From Silvibacterium acidisoli (GTDB lineage: Bacteria > Acidobacteriota > Terriglobia > Terriglobales > Acidobacteriaceae), in the NCBI GenBank assembly GCA_022870745.1, contig CP085323.1:5270001-5334000 (forward strand): a stretch of DNA of 64,000 bases. The letters are read 5' to 3'. The position numbers and the translations under genes are program-made. Below the pieces are notes generated by a model that saw only the letters and a list, made by a program, of their open reading frames with translations, was not told the origin of the DNA and did no database searches. Shown piece after piece: positions 18,180 to 26,821 of this stretch. Positions within the stretch are counted from its first letter, which is position 1. Each line of letters starts with the position of its first letter.

Positions 18180-19397
18180 ATGGACGCAACGCAGCAGCTC
18201 CCGCCAATACCAGTGTCCCCGGATTCAGCGACTCAGGATGAGCGTTGGCTGCTGGTCCGGCGAATCGTGAAATCCGAGGCATTCTCCAAGTCAGACCGCA
18301 TGTCCAGATTGCTGCTGTATGTCTGCCGCATGCACATTGCTGGACGCGACGAAGAGATCAACGAACAACGCATCGGAATCGAGGTCTTCCGCCGCAAGCC
18401 AAGTTTCGACTCGGGTGCGGACAGCATCGTGCGGTCTCATGCGACGCGACTGCGGCAACGGCTGGATGTCTACTTCAAGACCGAAGGCAAGGCAGAGCCC
18501 TTCCGAATCGACATCCCCCGGGGAGGTTATATTCCCCGCTTCTACAGGGAGGAGCTGCAACCTGCGCCGCCTGCCGAAGAAGTGTCCAGCGATCAGCTAC
18601 CCAGCAGCCCGGTGCAGGCGCCAACGCCGTTGGAGACTGAAGCTCCTACCCGGCGCTTCGAGCAGCAGAACTCATTTCTTCGTCCACTGCTTATCGGCGT
18701 CGCTGTCGTGCTGGTGGCGATTGCGGGTCTCTACGTCAGCCGTTTGCTGCCAGGAACAAATCAGGCTCCCAGGCAGACAGAGGTGGAAAGGCGCTTCTGG
18801 GGTGGCCTGTTTGGAAACGGTAAACGAACGCTCCTGGTGACAGGAGACAGTGGCCTCGTGTTGTACGAGACATTCGCAAGAAAAGATGTCTCTCTGCCGG
18901 ACTACGTCGCCGGAAATTATCATCAGGCTCCGGAGCCTTCGGCTGCAGTTTCGCCCGAAATAGAAAGGGACCTTTCCTCGCGGCGATATACCTCCGTGGC
19001 GGATCTCAATCTGGCGATACGGCTTAGCAGGCTCCCGGAGTGGAGCGACCAGCACGCCGAGGTGGTCTTTGCGCGGGACCTCCGTGCGTCTGATGCAGTG
19101 CGATCGAATCTCATCCTTATAGGGTCGCGACAGGCCAATCCCTGGGTGTCACTGGTCGATTCGTCCATGAACTTCGTTCTGACATCGGACGGAAACGGAC
19201 GATATTACTTCTTAAATCGCCATCCTCTGCCTAACGAACAGTCGATCTACAGGCCATCGCAGAACGGAAGCGTGACTTCGGACTCCTCGGTTTACGCCTT
19301 GATCTGCTATCGCGCCGGGGATTCTGATACCGGCAAGGCGCTGCTGCTGAGCGGTATCTGGCAGTCCGGCACGCAGGCTGCCGGAACTATGTGCTGA
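18180..19397 (+). CDS. Membrane-anchored regulator with extracytoplasmic domain (R2), frameshifted near its end
   Basis: A 405-residue open frame. The N-terminal domain (about residues 20-120) carries 'EEINEQRIGIEVFRRKPSF', 'ADSIVRSHATRLRQRLDVYF' and 'IPRGGYIPRF', as in its three paralogues. A membrane helix lies at about 163-185. The extracytoplasmic domain (about 200-400) shares 'NLILIGS', 'NPWVSL' and 'MNF' with R3 and R4. The frame stops at TGA 19395-19397, but the homologous C-terminus continues in another frame to 19537. One missing A near 19385 (GGAAC for GGAAAC) would explain this. It is either a real mutation, a sequencing error, or programmed slippage. It is divergent from the receptor at 17966 and is its likely regulator. 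Confidence 0.8.
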   Translation: MDATQQLPPIPVSPDSATQDERWLLVRRIVKSEAFSKSDRMSRLLLYVCRMHIAGRDEEINEQRIGIEVFRRKPSFDSGADSIVRSHATRLRQRLDVYFKTEGKAEPFRIDIPRGGYIPRFYREELQPAPPAEEVSSDQLPSSPVQAPTPLETEAPTRRFEQQNSFLRPLLIGVAVVLVAIAGLYVSRLLPGTNQAPRQTEVERRFWGGLFGNGKRTLLVTGDSGLVLYETFARKDVSLPDYVAGNYHQAPEPSAAVSPEIERDLSSRRYTSVADLNLAIRLSRLPEWSDQHAEVVFARDLRASDAVRSNLILIGSRQANPWVSLVDSSMNFVLTSDGNGRYYFLNRHPLPNEQSIYRPSQNGSVTSDSSVYALICYRAGDSDTGKALLLSGIWQSGTQAAGTMC

Positions 19398-19537
19398 CCG
19401 ATCGGCACTTCACCGACTTTCTGTCGAAGATAGAAAAGCGCGACGGTTCATTCCCGGGGTTCGAACTTCTGGTGCAGGTTCGGAGCGTGGCCGGCAACGC
19501 ATTTACCTCGTCGATCGTTGCGAGCCGGGTCTCCTGA
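19386..19537 (+). pseudogene. Out-of-frame C-terminal tail of regulator R2
   Basis: Reading from 19386, the frame begins 'NYVLTDRHFTDFL', includes 'FPGFELLVQV' and ends 'SRVS' at TGA 19535-19537. It aligns with the last 50 or so residues of R3 ('ATDFLFHSPQMDTVV', 'NFELLLMT') and R4 ('AADFVLHGNVAPLM', 'PFEVVLKT'). It is therefore the displaced end of the R2 protein and not a separate gene. Confidence 0.75.
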
Positions 19538-19640
19538 GCAGGACAGCTTCGGCGGCTCAGTTATTCGAGGCACGCTAGCAAGTGGAAGATTTCACTTCGG
19601 TGCTGCCGCAAAGCGCGGATCATCCACATTCAAAACTGGC

Positions 19641-20603
19641 CTACCCAGTATTGCGAACCACATTCCGGTATCGATTCGGTGAGACGCCGACTGTTCTCTT
19701 GAAGGCATTGCTGAAAGCACTCTCCGATGCATACCCGAGTGATCCGGCAAGTTCTGCCACTGTCACTTCGTCATCGCGCAAAGCCCGTTCCGCAAGCCGC
19801 ATACGCCACGTCGTCAGGTAGCTGAGCGGGGACACGCCCGCAGCAGTCTTGAAGCTGACGGCGAAGCTCGTTCGAGACATTGCTGTCTCCTTCGCAAGCT
19901 CCTCGAGCCCCCACGCATGCTCAGGCCTGCTGTGCATTGCACGGAGCGCCGGTGCAATCCTCGCGTCTGCCAGCGCACGCAGCCAGCCGACCGGCAGATC
20001 TCTGGAAGCGCCGACGTGCGCGCGCAAAATCTGGATGAACAGGAGTTGCGCCAACTGGCCGGAGGCCAAACTGGCTCCGGGCAGATCTGACGATCTCTCG
20101 CGAACCAGCTGCTCCAGCAGCCACTTGAATGCTGTCGCCTGTGGAGAGGAGGCGGGAACGTGTATCCAGGGAGGCAGCGCATCCGCGAGCAGCTCGCGGC
20201 TCATAGGATCGAGCAGAACATGGCCGCCCAGATAACTGAAATCTTCGCCTTCGCCAAGGTGCGCAGTGTTTGAGCCGGGATGCGCTGTGCTGGATTTGCC
20301 GGCTCGAAAAATCTCCATCGCATCTACCGGCTCAAGATCCGGACGGCTGGACAGAACGAACGATCTCTTCGCCGTAAGCAGCCCAACATCCCCGCTGCCA
20401 ACCAGGATCGGCTCCCGCTCTCCATCGATTCGAACCCAGCAGCATCCTTTTACGACAGCAAAAAACTTGATCTTATCTGGAGCAGGAAAGCGCATCGCCC
20501 AGTCGCCTCCAGCCGTGAAGCCACCGGTCACCAGGCTTTCTGCCCGGGTGAACTTCAGGATGTCGGAGAAAGGATCCTCGCTCATCCTTGTACTATCGCG
20601 CAT
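19641..20603 (-). CDS. AraC-family regulator with cupin sensor domain
   Basis: A 320-residue regulator. The N-terminal half is a cupin (AraC_binding_2-like) ligand pocket. The C-terminal 100 residues hold two helix-turn-helix motifs ('LEELAKETAMSRTSFAVSFK' and 'VAELAGSLGYASESAFSNAF') followed by the family end 'GVSPNRYR'. Proteins of this kind usually activate a neighbouring or divergent oxidoreductase gene. Here it is divergent from the aldehyde reductase (20660) with 56 nt between the starts, so that gene is the likely target; this is inference. Confidence 0.9.
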   Translation of the reverse strand: MRDSTRMSEDPFSDILKFTRAESLVTGGFTAGGDWAMRFPAPDKIKFFAVVKGCCWVRIDGEREPILVGSGDVGLLTAKRSFVLSSRPDLEPVDAMEIFRAGKSSTAHPGSNTAHLGEGEDFSYLGGHVLLDPMSRELLADALPPWIHVPASSPQATAFKWLLEQLVRERSSDLPGASLASGQLAQLLFIQILRAHVGASRDLPVGWLRALADARIAPALRAMHSRPEHAWGLEELAKETAMSRTSFAVSFKTAAGVSPLSYLTTWRMRLAERALRDDEVTVAELAGSLGYASESAFSNAFKRTVGVSPNRYRNVVRNTG

Positions 20604-20659
20604 GAAATACGTACTGACAAGTATTCTCCGTTCAGAATCATTCCCCTATCGTCGAATCT

Positions 20660-21688
20660 ATGAGCAACGAACTAGTAGTGGTTACCGGCGGATCGGGTTT
20701 CATCGCTTCTCACTGCATTCTGCAACTCCTGCAAAAGGGATATCGTGTGCGAACGACCCTCCGCTCCCTGACGCGCGAGGCAGAGGTTCGCGCCATGCTG
20801 AACCAGGGCGGTGCCGATCCGGGCGATCGTCTCACCTTCGTGGCAGCCGACCTATCCGCTGATACAGGCTGGGCAGAAGCGGTTGCCGGATGCACCTACG
20901 TCCTGCACGGAGCTTCACCTACCCCGTCCGGGAGCTACGCGACTGAAAAGGATTGGATCCAGCCTGCCGTCGATGGAGTCCTGCGGGTCTTGCGTGCCTC
21001 ACGAGATGCGGGTGTGAAGCGTTTCGTCCTTACCTCCGCTTTCGGAGCAATCGGCATGGGCCACAAGCCGCAGACGAGGCCCTTCGACGAAAACGACTGG
21101 ACGAATCTAAACGGCAAAGTTGCGCCCTATCAGAAGTCAAAGACGCTTTCGGAGCGCGCAGCATGGGATTTCATAGCGAAGGAAGGCCGGGGCCTTGAGC
21201 TGTCAGTAGTCAATCCCACAGCCGTTCTTGGCCCGGTGCTCGCGGCAGACTACTCGCACTCCATCCGCATCGTTCAGCAGCTGATGGACGGACTGCCCGG
21301 ATGTCCGAAGATCAACTCAGGTTTTGTGGACGCGAGAGACGTAGCCGACCTGCATCTGCGCGCCATGATCGATCCCGCGGCCAACGGAGAAAGATTTATT
21401 GCGATCTCCGGCGAGAGCCTGTGGATGCTGGATCTCGCCAGGATTCTGAAGCGGCGCATGGGCGCAACGGCCGCAAAGGTTCCTACGCGCGAGCTACCCA
21501 GTTGGATCATCCGCACGCTGGCAATACGGAACCCGACGATGAAAAACCTCGTTCCTTTTCTTGGCGTAAAGATGAACGCAACTTCGCAAAAGGCAATCAA
21601 GCTGTTGTGCTGGTCGCCACGGTCGAGCGAGGAGGCAATCGTCGCCGCTGCTGAAAGTCTGCAGCAACTTGGATTACTGAAAAGGTAG
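20660..21688 (+). CDS. NAD(P)-dependent aldehyde reductase, extended SDR
   Basis: A 342-residue Rossmann-fold oxidoreductase of the dihydroflavonol-4-reductase/aldehyde reductase group. The nucleotide-binding motif 'VTGGSGFIASHCI' lies at residues 7-19, the catalytic Tyr-Lys pair in 'YQKSK' (about 154-158), and the Ser in 'LTSAFG'. It probably reduces small aldehydes or ketones in the cytoplasm. It is divergent from an AraC regulator, a common arrangement for inducible reductases. It converges with the kinase gene at 21736. Confidence 0.87.
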   Translation: MSNELVVVTGGSGFIASHCILQLLQKGYRVRTTLRSLTREAEVRAMLNQGGADPGDRLTFVAADLSADTGWAEAVAGCTYVLHGASPTPSGSYATEKDWIQPAVDGVLRVLRASRDAGVKRFVLTSAFGAIGMGHKPQTRPFDENDWTNLNGKVAPYQKSKTLSERAAWDFIAKEGRGLELSVVNPTAVLGPVLAADYSHSIRIVQQLMDGLPGCPKINSGFVDARDVADLHLRAMIDPAANGERFIAISGESLWMLDLARILKRRMGATAAKVPTRELPSWIIRTLAIRNPTMKNLVPFLGVKMNATSQKAIKLLCWSPRSSEEAIVAAAESLQQLGLLKR

Positions 21689-21735
21689 AAACCCTGCCCG
21701 CTCAAGTACTGGAGAGTCGAGAATTTCAAATCGCG

Positions 21736-23973
21736 CTAGCCGGGTTGATTCCGTTTTAGCGAAGCCAAGAATTTCATCTCCACAGTCGTGCCGTCTCCGT
21801 TCCGCAGGGAGAGATGCCCACCCAGTTGGGTAATCAACAGCCGAACGATGGTTAGGCCAAGCGTCTCTGAACTGGCAAAGTCGAAATCCGGGGATAGACC
21901 GACGCCTGAATCCTGCACAGAAAGATGCACCCACTGGTCCGCCTGCGCGAGCCGCACCTTAAGACGCCCGGTTTCACCACTGGGGAATGCATGCTTGCAT
22001 GCATTGGAGACCAGCTCATTGAGAAGTAAACCGCACGGCACAGCGCGCTCGAGATCGATACTTACGCTCTCACCCTCCATCACGACTTCGACGCGATTCT
22101 GCATGTCATAGAACGCGACAAGTTGCGGAACCAGCATGGCTGCGTAAGCGGTCAGATCTACGGCGGAAAACGAACCGGACTGGTAGAGCAGTTCGTGAAT
22201 GTGGGAGATGGACATGACCCGATTGCATGCCTCCTCCAACTGGCTAACTGCTGCGAGATCGTCGCTACGGCGGGCCTGCATCTCTAACATGCTCGTGATG
22301 ACGTGCAGGTTGTTCTTGACGCGGTGATGCACCTCCTGCAATAAAGCATCGCGCTCGGCAACACGAACCTGTAATTCGGCCGTTCTATTCGCGACCTCTT
22401 CCTCAAGCCGCACGCGGTGGTTTTTTTCCGCTTGGCGCAAGGCATTTTCGGCGCGTCCTCTTTCGATCAGGTGCGCAGCCAGTCTGGAGTACAAGTCAGC
22501 CCATCGGAGCTCCGATTCGGTGGGGACGTGCGCATCCTTGAAGTGAACAGACAATACTCCCTGGAGATCATCGCGCCGGGTCTTCAAAGGTGTACTCACC
22601 GCCGCCCTGTAACCGAGCGTCGCCGCGGTCGGTGCGTGATCGCCCCATGCCGGATCGGTGATGAGGTCAGAGGCGATCACGCGCTGCCTCGTACGGATGG
22701 CAACGGCACAGGTCGAATGAAAGTCGCGATCGACCGGTGGAATAGCATACAAGTCCCGCGGATCGAAGCCGCGTGAAGCTGCATACCGGAGCACGTCAGC
22801 CTCGGGATCATGGAACTGGACTGTGCCGCGGTCAGCTCCATAATGCACGATAGCCGCATCCAGCACTTCTCCTAACGCAGTCGACAGGTCGGTGATAGAC
22901 AGCAGCCGCTCAGTAAGATCATGCACCCTTGTGATGGCCGTAAGTTCTTCAGCTAAAGTACCCTCGACTTGTGCCAGCTCGACGTTTGCCCAGGTACGCT
23001 CTGCCACATCCTCCAGCAGGCGCAGCTCCGGGCCTGCCCATTGGCGCGGCGTTCGGCTTTGAACACCCACGATTGCGACCAGTTGCCCCTTCCTGACAAG
23101 CGGAACAGCGGCCCAGGCTCTCACGCTGATGGCTCGATAGGCGGCGCGGTATGTTTCCGATTGCGCTTCGATTTCCGTATCACTCATGAGCAGCGTACGC
23201 CCCTGCCGATAGGCTTCAGCTATATCCGCCGAAAAGTCGGAGAGATGCATCTCTTCCGGAATTGGCGCTGGATCTCTTTCATATCGCGCAGTCAGGCGAA
23301 AGGTGTCCTGGTCCGGGTCCACTTCAAAATAAGTCGCGCGCATCACGTCGAAGTACTCGGCAAGCAGCTTCATAGCTGCATTTTGCACTTGCGCTGGATG
23401 GGAAAGCCTTCGTGTTGTGTCATGCAGGTTCAGAAGAAAAGCCTGCCGCTGCTGACTTTCGCGAAGGGCCACTTCCGCGAGGACTTTGTCAGTCGTCTCA
23501 GCGAGAGTGCAAAAGATGCCCTCAACCTTTCCTGAGTCTCCACGGATTGGGGTGTAGATAACGTTCCACCAGGCGTTTTCTATCTTCCCTCGCCTCATCA
23601 CGGGAAGGAGGCTGTCGGTCAGGACGACGCCTTCTCCTTGACTGACACGCCGATAGATCGGGTCAAGGGTGCCTGCAAGTTCCTGGAAGCAATCATGCGT
23701 TCCCTTGCCAAGTGCGACCGGGTGCTTGCCGGGGTGAAGCTTTGTCCAGAGAGCGTTGTAGATTTGCAGATGCTCCGGTCCCCAGAGAATGATCGCAGCC
23801 ACTGGACTGGCAAGCGCCAGATCGACCGCGGTTCGCAACGTTTGAGGCCAGCTTTCTGTCGCACCAAGGGGGGTAGAAGTCCAGTCGTATGTGCGGATGA
23901 GCGCGCCCATCTCGTCCCCGCCTGCCGGCCAGACGGATCGATCGCTTTTGCTGACACATGCAGTTTCTGTCAT
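21736..23973 (-). CDS. Sensor histidine kinase, HisKA_2 type, PAS-GAF-GAF
   Basis: A soluble kinase of 745 residues. The N-terminal PAS-like region (about 30-150, with 'PLGATESWPQTLRTAVDLAL') is followed by two GAF domains, a coiled stretch, and the HisKA_2 phospho-acceptor box 'HHRVKNNLHVI'. The ATPase has N box 'LLLNELVSNACKHAF' and G1 box 'VQDSGVGL'. There are no membrane segments. I start at ATG 23973, which has GGAGG 5 nt upstream. The longer frame to 24042 adds 23 residues without a ribosome site. It lies 135 nt downstream of the CheB-receiver fusion, so the pair probably forms one phosphorelay sensing a cytoplasmic signal. Confidence 0.9.
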   Translation of the reverse strand: MTETACVSKSDRSVWPAGGDEMGALIRTYDWTSTPLGATESWPQTLRTAVDLALASPVAAIILWGPEHLQIYNALWTKLHPGKHPVALGKGTHDCFQELAGTLDPIYRRVSQGEGVVLTDSLLPVMRRGKIENAWWNVIYTPIRGDSGKVEGIFCTLAETTDKVLAEVALRESQQRQAFLLNLHDTTRRLSHPAQVQNAAMKLLAEYFDVMRATYFEVDPDQDTFRLTARYERDPAPIPEEMHLSDFSADIAEAYRQGRTLLMSDTEIEAQSETYRAAYRAISVRAWAAVPLVRKGQLVAIVGVQSRTPRQWAGPELRLLEDVAERTWANVELAQVEGTLAEELTAITRVHDLTERLLSITDLSTALGEVLDAAIVHYGADRGTVQFHDPEADVLRYAASRGFDPRDLYAIPPVDRDFHSTCAVAIRTRQRVIASDLITDPAWGDHAPTAATLGYRAAVSTPLKTRRDDLQGVLSVHFKDAHVPTESELRWADLYSRLAAHLIERGRAENALRQAEKNHRVRLEEEVANRTAELQVRVAERDALLQEVHHRVKNNLHVITSMLEMQARRSDDLAAVSQLEEACNRVMSISHIHELLYQSGSFSAVDLTAYAAMLVPQLVAFYDMQNRVEVVMEGESVSIDLERAVPCGLLLNELVSNACKHAFPSGETGRLKVRLAQADQWVHLSVQDSGVGLSPDFDFASSETLGLTIVRLLITQLGGHLSLRNGDGTTVEMKFLASLKRNQPG

Positions 23974-24108
23974 AAGATCCTCCAATTTCAGGCCCGGAGG
24001 CGCCCTGGTGTGACAATCCACTACATTGCCGATCAGCTGCACAGATCGGTGATCGTCCCGAACAGCGCGGGTCGCCTCTGTGGAGACACCGTCTCCACCC
24101 TTAAAAAC

Positions 24109-25317
24109 TCAGCGCGAACGACGTAGCTCTTTCTCCCGCCGGTCCAATGCAAGCTCTGTGACAGCCCGCAGTGAACCAGTGTGAAAGGGCTTCACCAGAT
24201 ATCCATAATGTTCCGCTGTTTTTACTTCAGCCAGCGTCTTCAGATCAGCATGTGCGGTGATGAATACAACCGGAATCTGAAGACGCTCCCAGATTTGCCT
24301 CGCGGCCACAATCCCGTTTATTTTCCCAGCCAGTTGGATATCCATAAAAATGACATCCGGATTCTTCTCGGCTGCGGCAGTAATCGCGTCTTCACCTGAG
24401 CTGACTGAGTCGCAGACGAAATAGGAGAGCCCATGAAGCTGTTCCTGCAGGTTTTGTGCAACAAGAGATTCATCTTCAACGATGAGAACGCGGGTTTGAT
24501 GAACTCGGGAAGGATGCCGCGCAACCAGTTCAATCAATTTGTCAGCAATGCTGTCCGCAGGCAACACGTAATCCACCGCATTGTTCTCAATCGCACTCAG
24601 CGGCATGCCCGGAAATTCCGCCTCCGATGGCTCCTGAACGATGGCTATGCCTCCCCGCTTCTTTATCTGCCACAGGCCTGCGGTCCCATCAGACAGGGTG
24701 CCGCTTAGAATGACGCCGATCATTCTGCGGCCGTAAATCGATGCTGCCGAGCGAAATAAGACGTCGATGCTCGGACGAGCGAAGCTTTCCCTTGGACTTC
24801 TCTCAAGGCGCATCAGGCCATCTTCGAGAGTGAGATGGTGATCCGGCGGGCAAACGTAAATTTGTGCCGGGTGGAATGGCTGGAGGTCCGCGGCAATGTG
24901 CACTGGCATCGACGCGTATGACTGAATCAGCCCGGCCGAACTGGCAGCCAGCCATCCCGGTGAGCAGTGTTGCAACACGAAGAAAGTAGCGGGAAATCCC
25001 TGCGGCAAACGAGCCACGATAGCACGCACTGCAACCGTGCTGCCGGCCGATCCCCCGATAACGATGACTTTGACAGGACCGTTCCCGTGATCGACGTGCC
25101 AGCCTTCATGCCGGACAGGCTCTCCAGGTAAACCGATAGGCTGAGCCGGCGCGGACTCTTGGGGACCTTTATTTAGAGAGCGCTGATACTGCCTCATCAC
25201 CTCACGCGTAGCCTGGACGCTGGCGCGCCCCTCACTAATGACCTCGAAACTGAAGCCAGCGAGCCGGCGGGAGAATTCCGCGATGCCCCGCGCCATTTCC
25301 GGCAGATCGTCTGTCAT
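24109..25317 (-). CDS. CheB-type methylesterase fused to a C-terminal receiver domain
   Basis: A 402-residue protein. Residues 1-75 form a helical, linker-like segment. Residues 80-265 are a CheB methylesterase domain with the triad S90 ('IGGSAGS'), H117 ('LQHC') and D210 ('LSGTLSDGT'). Residues 275-395 are a receiver domain with phospho-acceptor D326 ('FMDIQLAG'), acidic E281-D282, T354 and K376 ('VKPF'). Classical CheB has the receiver first; here the order is reversed. A strong GGAGGG precedes the ATG. No CheR or chemoreceptor lies nearby, so the target may not be a chemoreceptor. Confidence 0.9.
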   Translation of the reverse strand: MTDDLPEMARGIAEFSRRLAGFSFEVISEGRASVQATREVMRQYQRSLNKGPQESAPAQPIGLPGEPVRHEGWHVDHGNGPVKVIVIGGSAGSTVAVRAIVARLPQGFPATFFVLQHCSPGWLAASSAGLIQSYASMPVHIAADLQPFHPAQIYVCPPDHHLTLEDGLMRLERSPRESFARPSIDVLFRSAASIYGRRMIGVILSGTLSDGTAGLWQIKKRGGIAIVQEPSEAEFPGMPLSAIENNAVDYVLPADSIADKLIELVARHPSRVHQTRVLIVEDESLVAQNLQEQLHGLSYFVCDSVSSGEDAITAAAEKNPDVIFMDIQLAGKINGIVAARQIWERLQIPVVFITAHADLKTLAEVKTAEHYGYLVKPFHTGSLRAVTELALDRREKELRRSR

Positions 25318-25550
25318 GGACCCTCCTGACTAAAGTACGAGCCCTCGAACTACCGCCATTAGTTTACGCCTGTGCGTCCATCTCGGCCCCCGGGTAATGG
25401 AGAGCCGGCCAGGGACCTTGTTGATTGGGGCATATCGCAGGGTGTCTCCTTTCGTGAGGTGCAACTAGCCGGAGATTTACGGCTAACGAACTCCCAGCCT
25501 GCGAACGTAGAAAAGCCTAAGGAAAGGCGTGCGATAAAAGCTTGTCCTGA

Positions 25551-25850
25551 TTGAACCTGCGTCAGTACGAAGTGTGCATGAGCTTTCAAACGCCAGATCA
25601 TGCCGGATCGTCTCGCCAGAATCTCTGGACCTTTACCGTCGAGCAGGTACAACATATGACCGGAGAGGCACGTGCGAAAGAGGCAGCCGTCGCACTCTGG
25701 GCTTTGCTCCATGGAGCAGCAACGCTGGAGGCAGGTCAGGTACCAGGAGAGAACAAACCCGCCAGCGGTTTTGAGTTTGGGCTGAGTGCCTGGCTTCTCC
25801 TTGCCGGCACGCCATTCCCTGCTTCGCCGGCAAAGAAACCACGGCGCTAA
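25551..25850 (+). pseudogene. TetR-family regulator remnant (C-terminal ligand domain)
   Basis: The frame contains 'LWTFTVEQVQHMTGEARAKE', 'AVALWALLHGAATLEAGQV' and 'ASGFEFGLSAWL'. This matches the conserved end of TetR regulators with the 'ALWA-LHG' C-terminal domain. The helix-turn-helix half is absent upstream, where no open frame continues. It is therefore a 5'-deleted remnant. Confidence 0.6.
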
Positions 25851-26233
25851 CTACGTTTCCTCAGCGGATCACTCACCTCATCCTGGGCGGCAATCCACCT
25901 GGCAAGCTGGATTATCCGGCAGAACCACTCTTTCTGCAGACTGCGTTCAAGCCAGTGATCGACCTGGCCGATGAGGAGATTCTTTTCTTCGAACCGGCTT
26001 CTGAGGCAAGTGTGAAAGCAGCAGAAGCGTCGCATCGCCGTATCGCGCACCGAAGTGGCGACCAGGATGCACCTCTAACGCGTGAGCAGTTCATACCCTT
26101 TCTGAAAGCCGTATCCGCAGGTTGGGGAATTTCTGTCGATCCCAGATATCTCCGCGGAACGGATAAGCGTTTTAATCAGGAAACTCCTCAGCGATCCGAA
26201 ATACCGCAGAAACGTCCGGAGCTTAAACGATAA
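25775..26233 (+). other. Unassigned open frame in a decayed region
   Basis: An open frame of about 150 codons without a good ATG. From 25862 it reads like protein ('QRITHLILGGNPPGKLDYP', 'PLFLQTAFKPVIDLADEEIL', 'TREQFIPFLKAV'), but I recognise no family. It overlaps the TetR remnant on the left and the glycosyltransferase remnant on the right in other frames, so it may be a remnant or chance. Confidence 0.25.
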
Positions 26234-26309
26234 AATCGCCTCTGATAAGGGCCTGCCCTTCGCAGCGACAACGATCATCAAGGCATTTCGCTCTGTAGCC
26301 GGCTCTTGA
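26106..26309 (+). pseudogene. MGT-type glycosyltransferase C-terminal remnant
   Basis: The frame reads 'VGEFLSIPDISAERISVLIR', then 'LLSDPKYRRNVRSLNDKIAS', 'KGLPFAATTIIKAF' and a stop at 26307-26309. This resembles the last 60 or so residues of macrolide/UDP-glycosyltransferases (G-x-L ... LT.E.L...I..VL.D..YR ... DG...AA..I). A stop codon precedes it in frame at 26103. The N-terminal domains are missing. Such genes often accompany TetR regulators, which fits the neighbouring TetR remnant. Confidence 0.5.
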
Positions 26310-26568
26310 GGCAACAGAGTATATCGCCCGTGGCGTACGTGCGGGTCACGGGCGTGCAAAGTACCACGACAGTATTCCCGTCCTCAAAATATCGCACTAG
26401 AGGAGCGGGAAGTCTGCTGTTTTGCCTCGCGTCTGGTACACGCGGTCACTGTGAGGCCGGAAGAAAGCCGTTTCTTTCCCTTTTTTGTATCTTGTGAGTG
26501 GCGATGTGGAACTGCTGGGAGCGGAGGAAGAAGATATCAGCCGCGACCAGCAGGGACAAAATGAGTAG

Positions 26569-26821
26569 CAAGGCAGGCTGGCCGGGCAATGGGGCTTAGA
26601 GGGCGCGTTTGGCGCCTATCGCTACACAAAGATTGATCCGAAGACCGTTAGTGTGTAGCGATAGCTGGTGGCGTTTCTACTGCTCGTCAATTCGGCGGCA
26701 TACCGTGCAGGCTATGAGGGATTCATGCCGAATGCCTGCCTTGTAGATCTGTACGAAGTTGGGACGAGGCCAACTCTACGCCTGGATAAGAACGAGGCGG
26801 ATTCTCCTCGTATCAGTCTAG
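26569..26821 (+). pseudogene. alkB-like DNA dealkylase remnant
   Basis: In one frame, 'AYRYTKIDPKT' (26614-26646) and 'AGYEGFMPNACLVDLYEVG' onward to 'LRLDKNEADSPRISL' (26707-26820) match the AlkB segments GYRYSPIDPQT and DACLINRYAPG...LHQDKDE. They are spaced within one residue of the E. coli protein. Two in-frame stops (26656, 26662) interrupt the link. The iron-binding His of H-x-D is Arg. The fragment ends where the neighbouring gene's stop begins. The protein is certainly inactive; family assignment is from memory of AlkB. Confidence 0.6.
26616..26664. repeat. 13-bp perfect inverted repeat inside the alkB remnant
   Basis: CTATCGCTACACA at 26616-26628 and its exact reverse complement at 26652-26664, with a 23-nt loop. 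The left arm is the ancestral alkB sequence (codons for Y-R-Y-T). The right arm replaces the conserved GKPWPAMP region and supplies both stop codons. Confidence 0.8.

Noticed and set aside
26325-26354. 8-bp inverted repeat (CGCCCGTG / CACGGGCG)
   Set aside because: Short, in a decayed region, with no T-tract and no gene to serve; probably chance.
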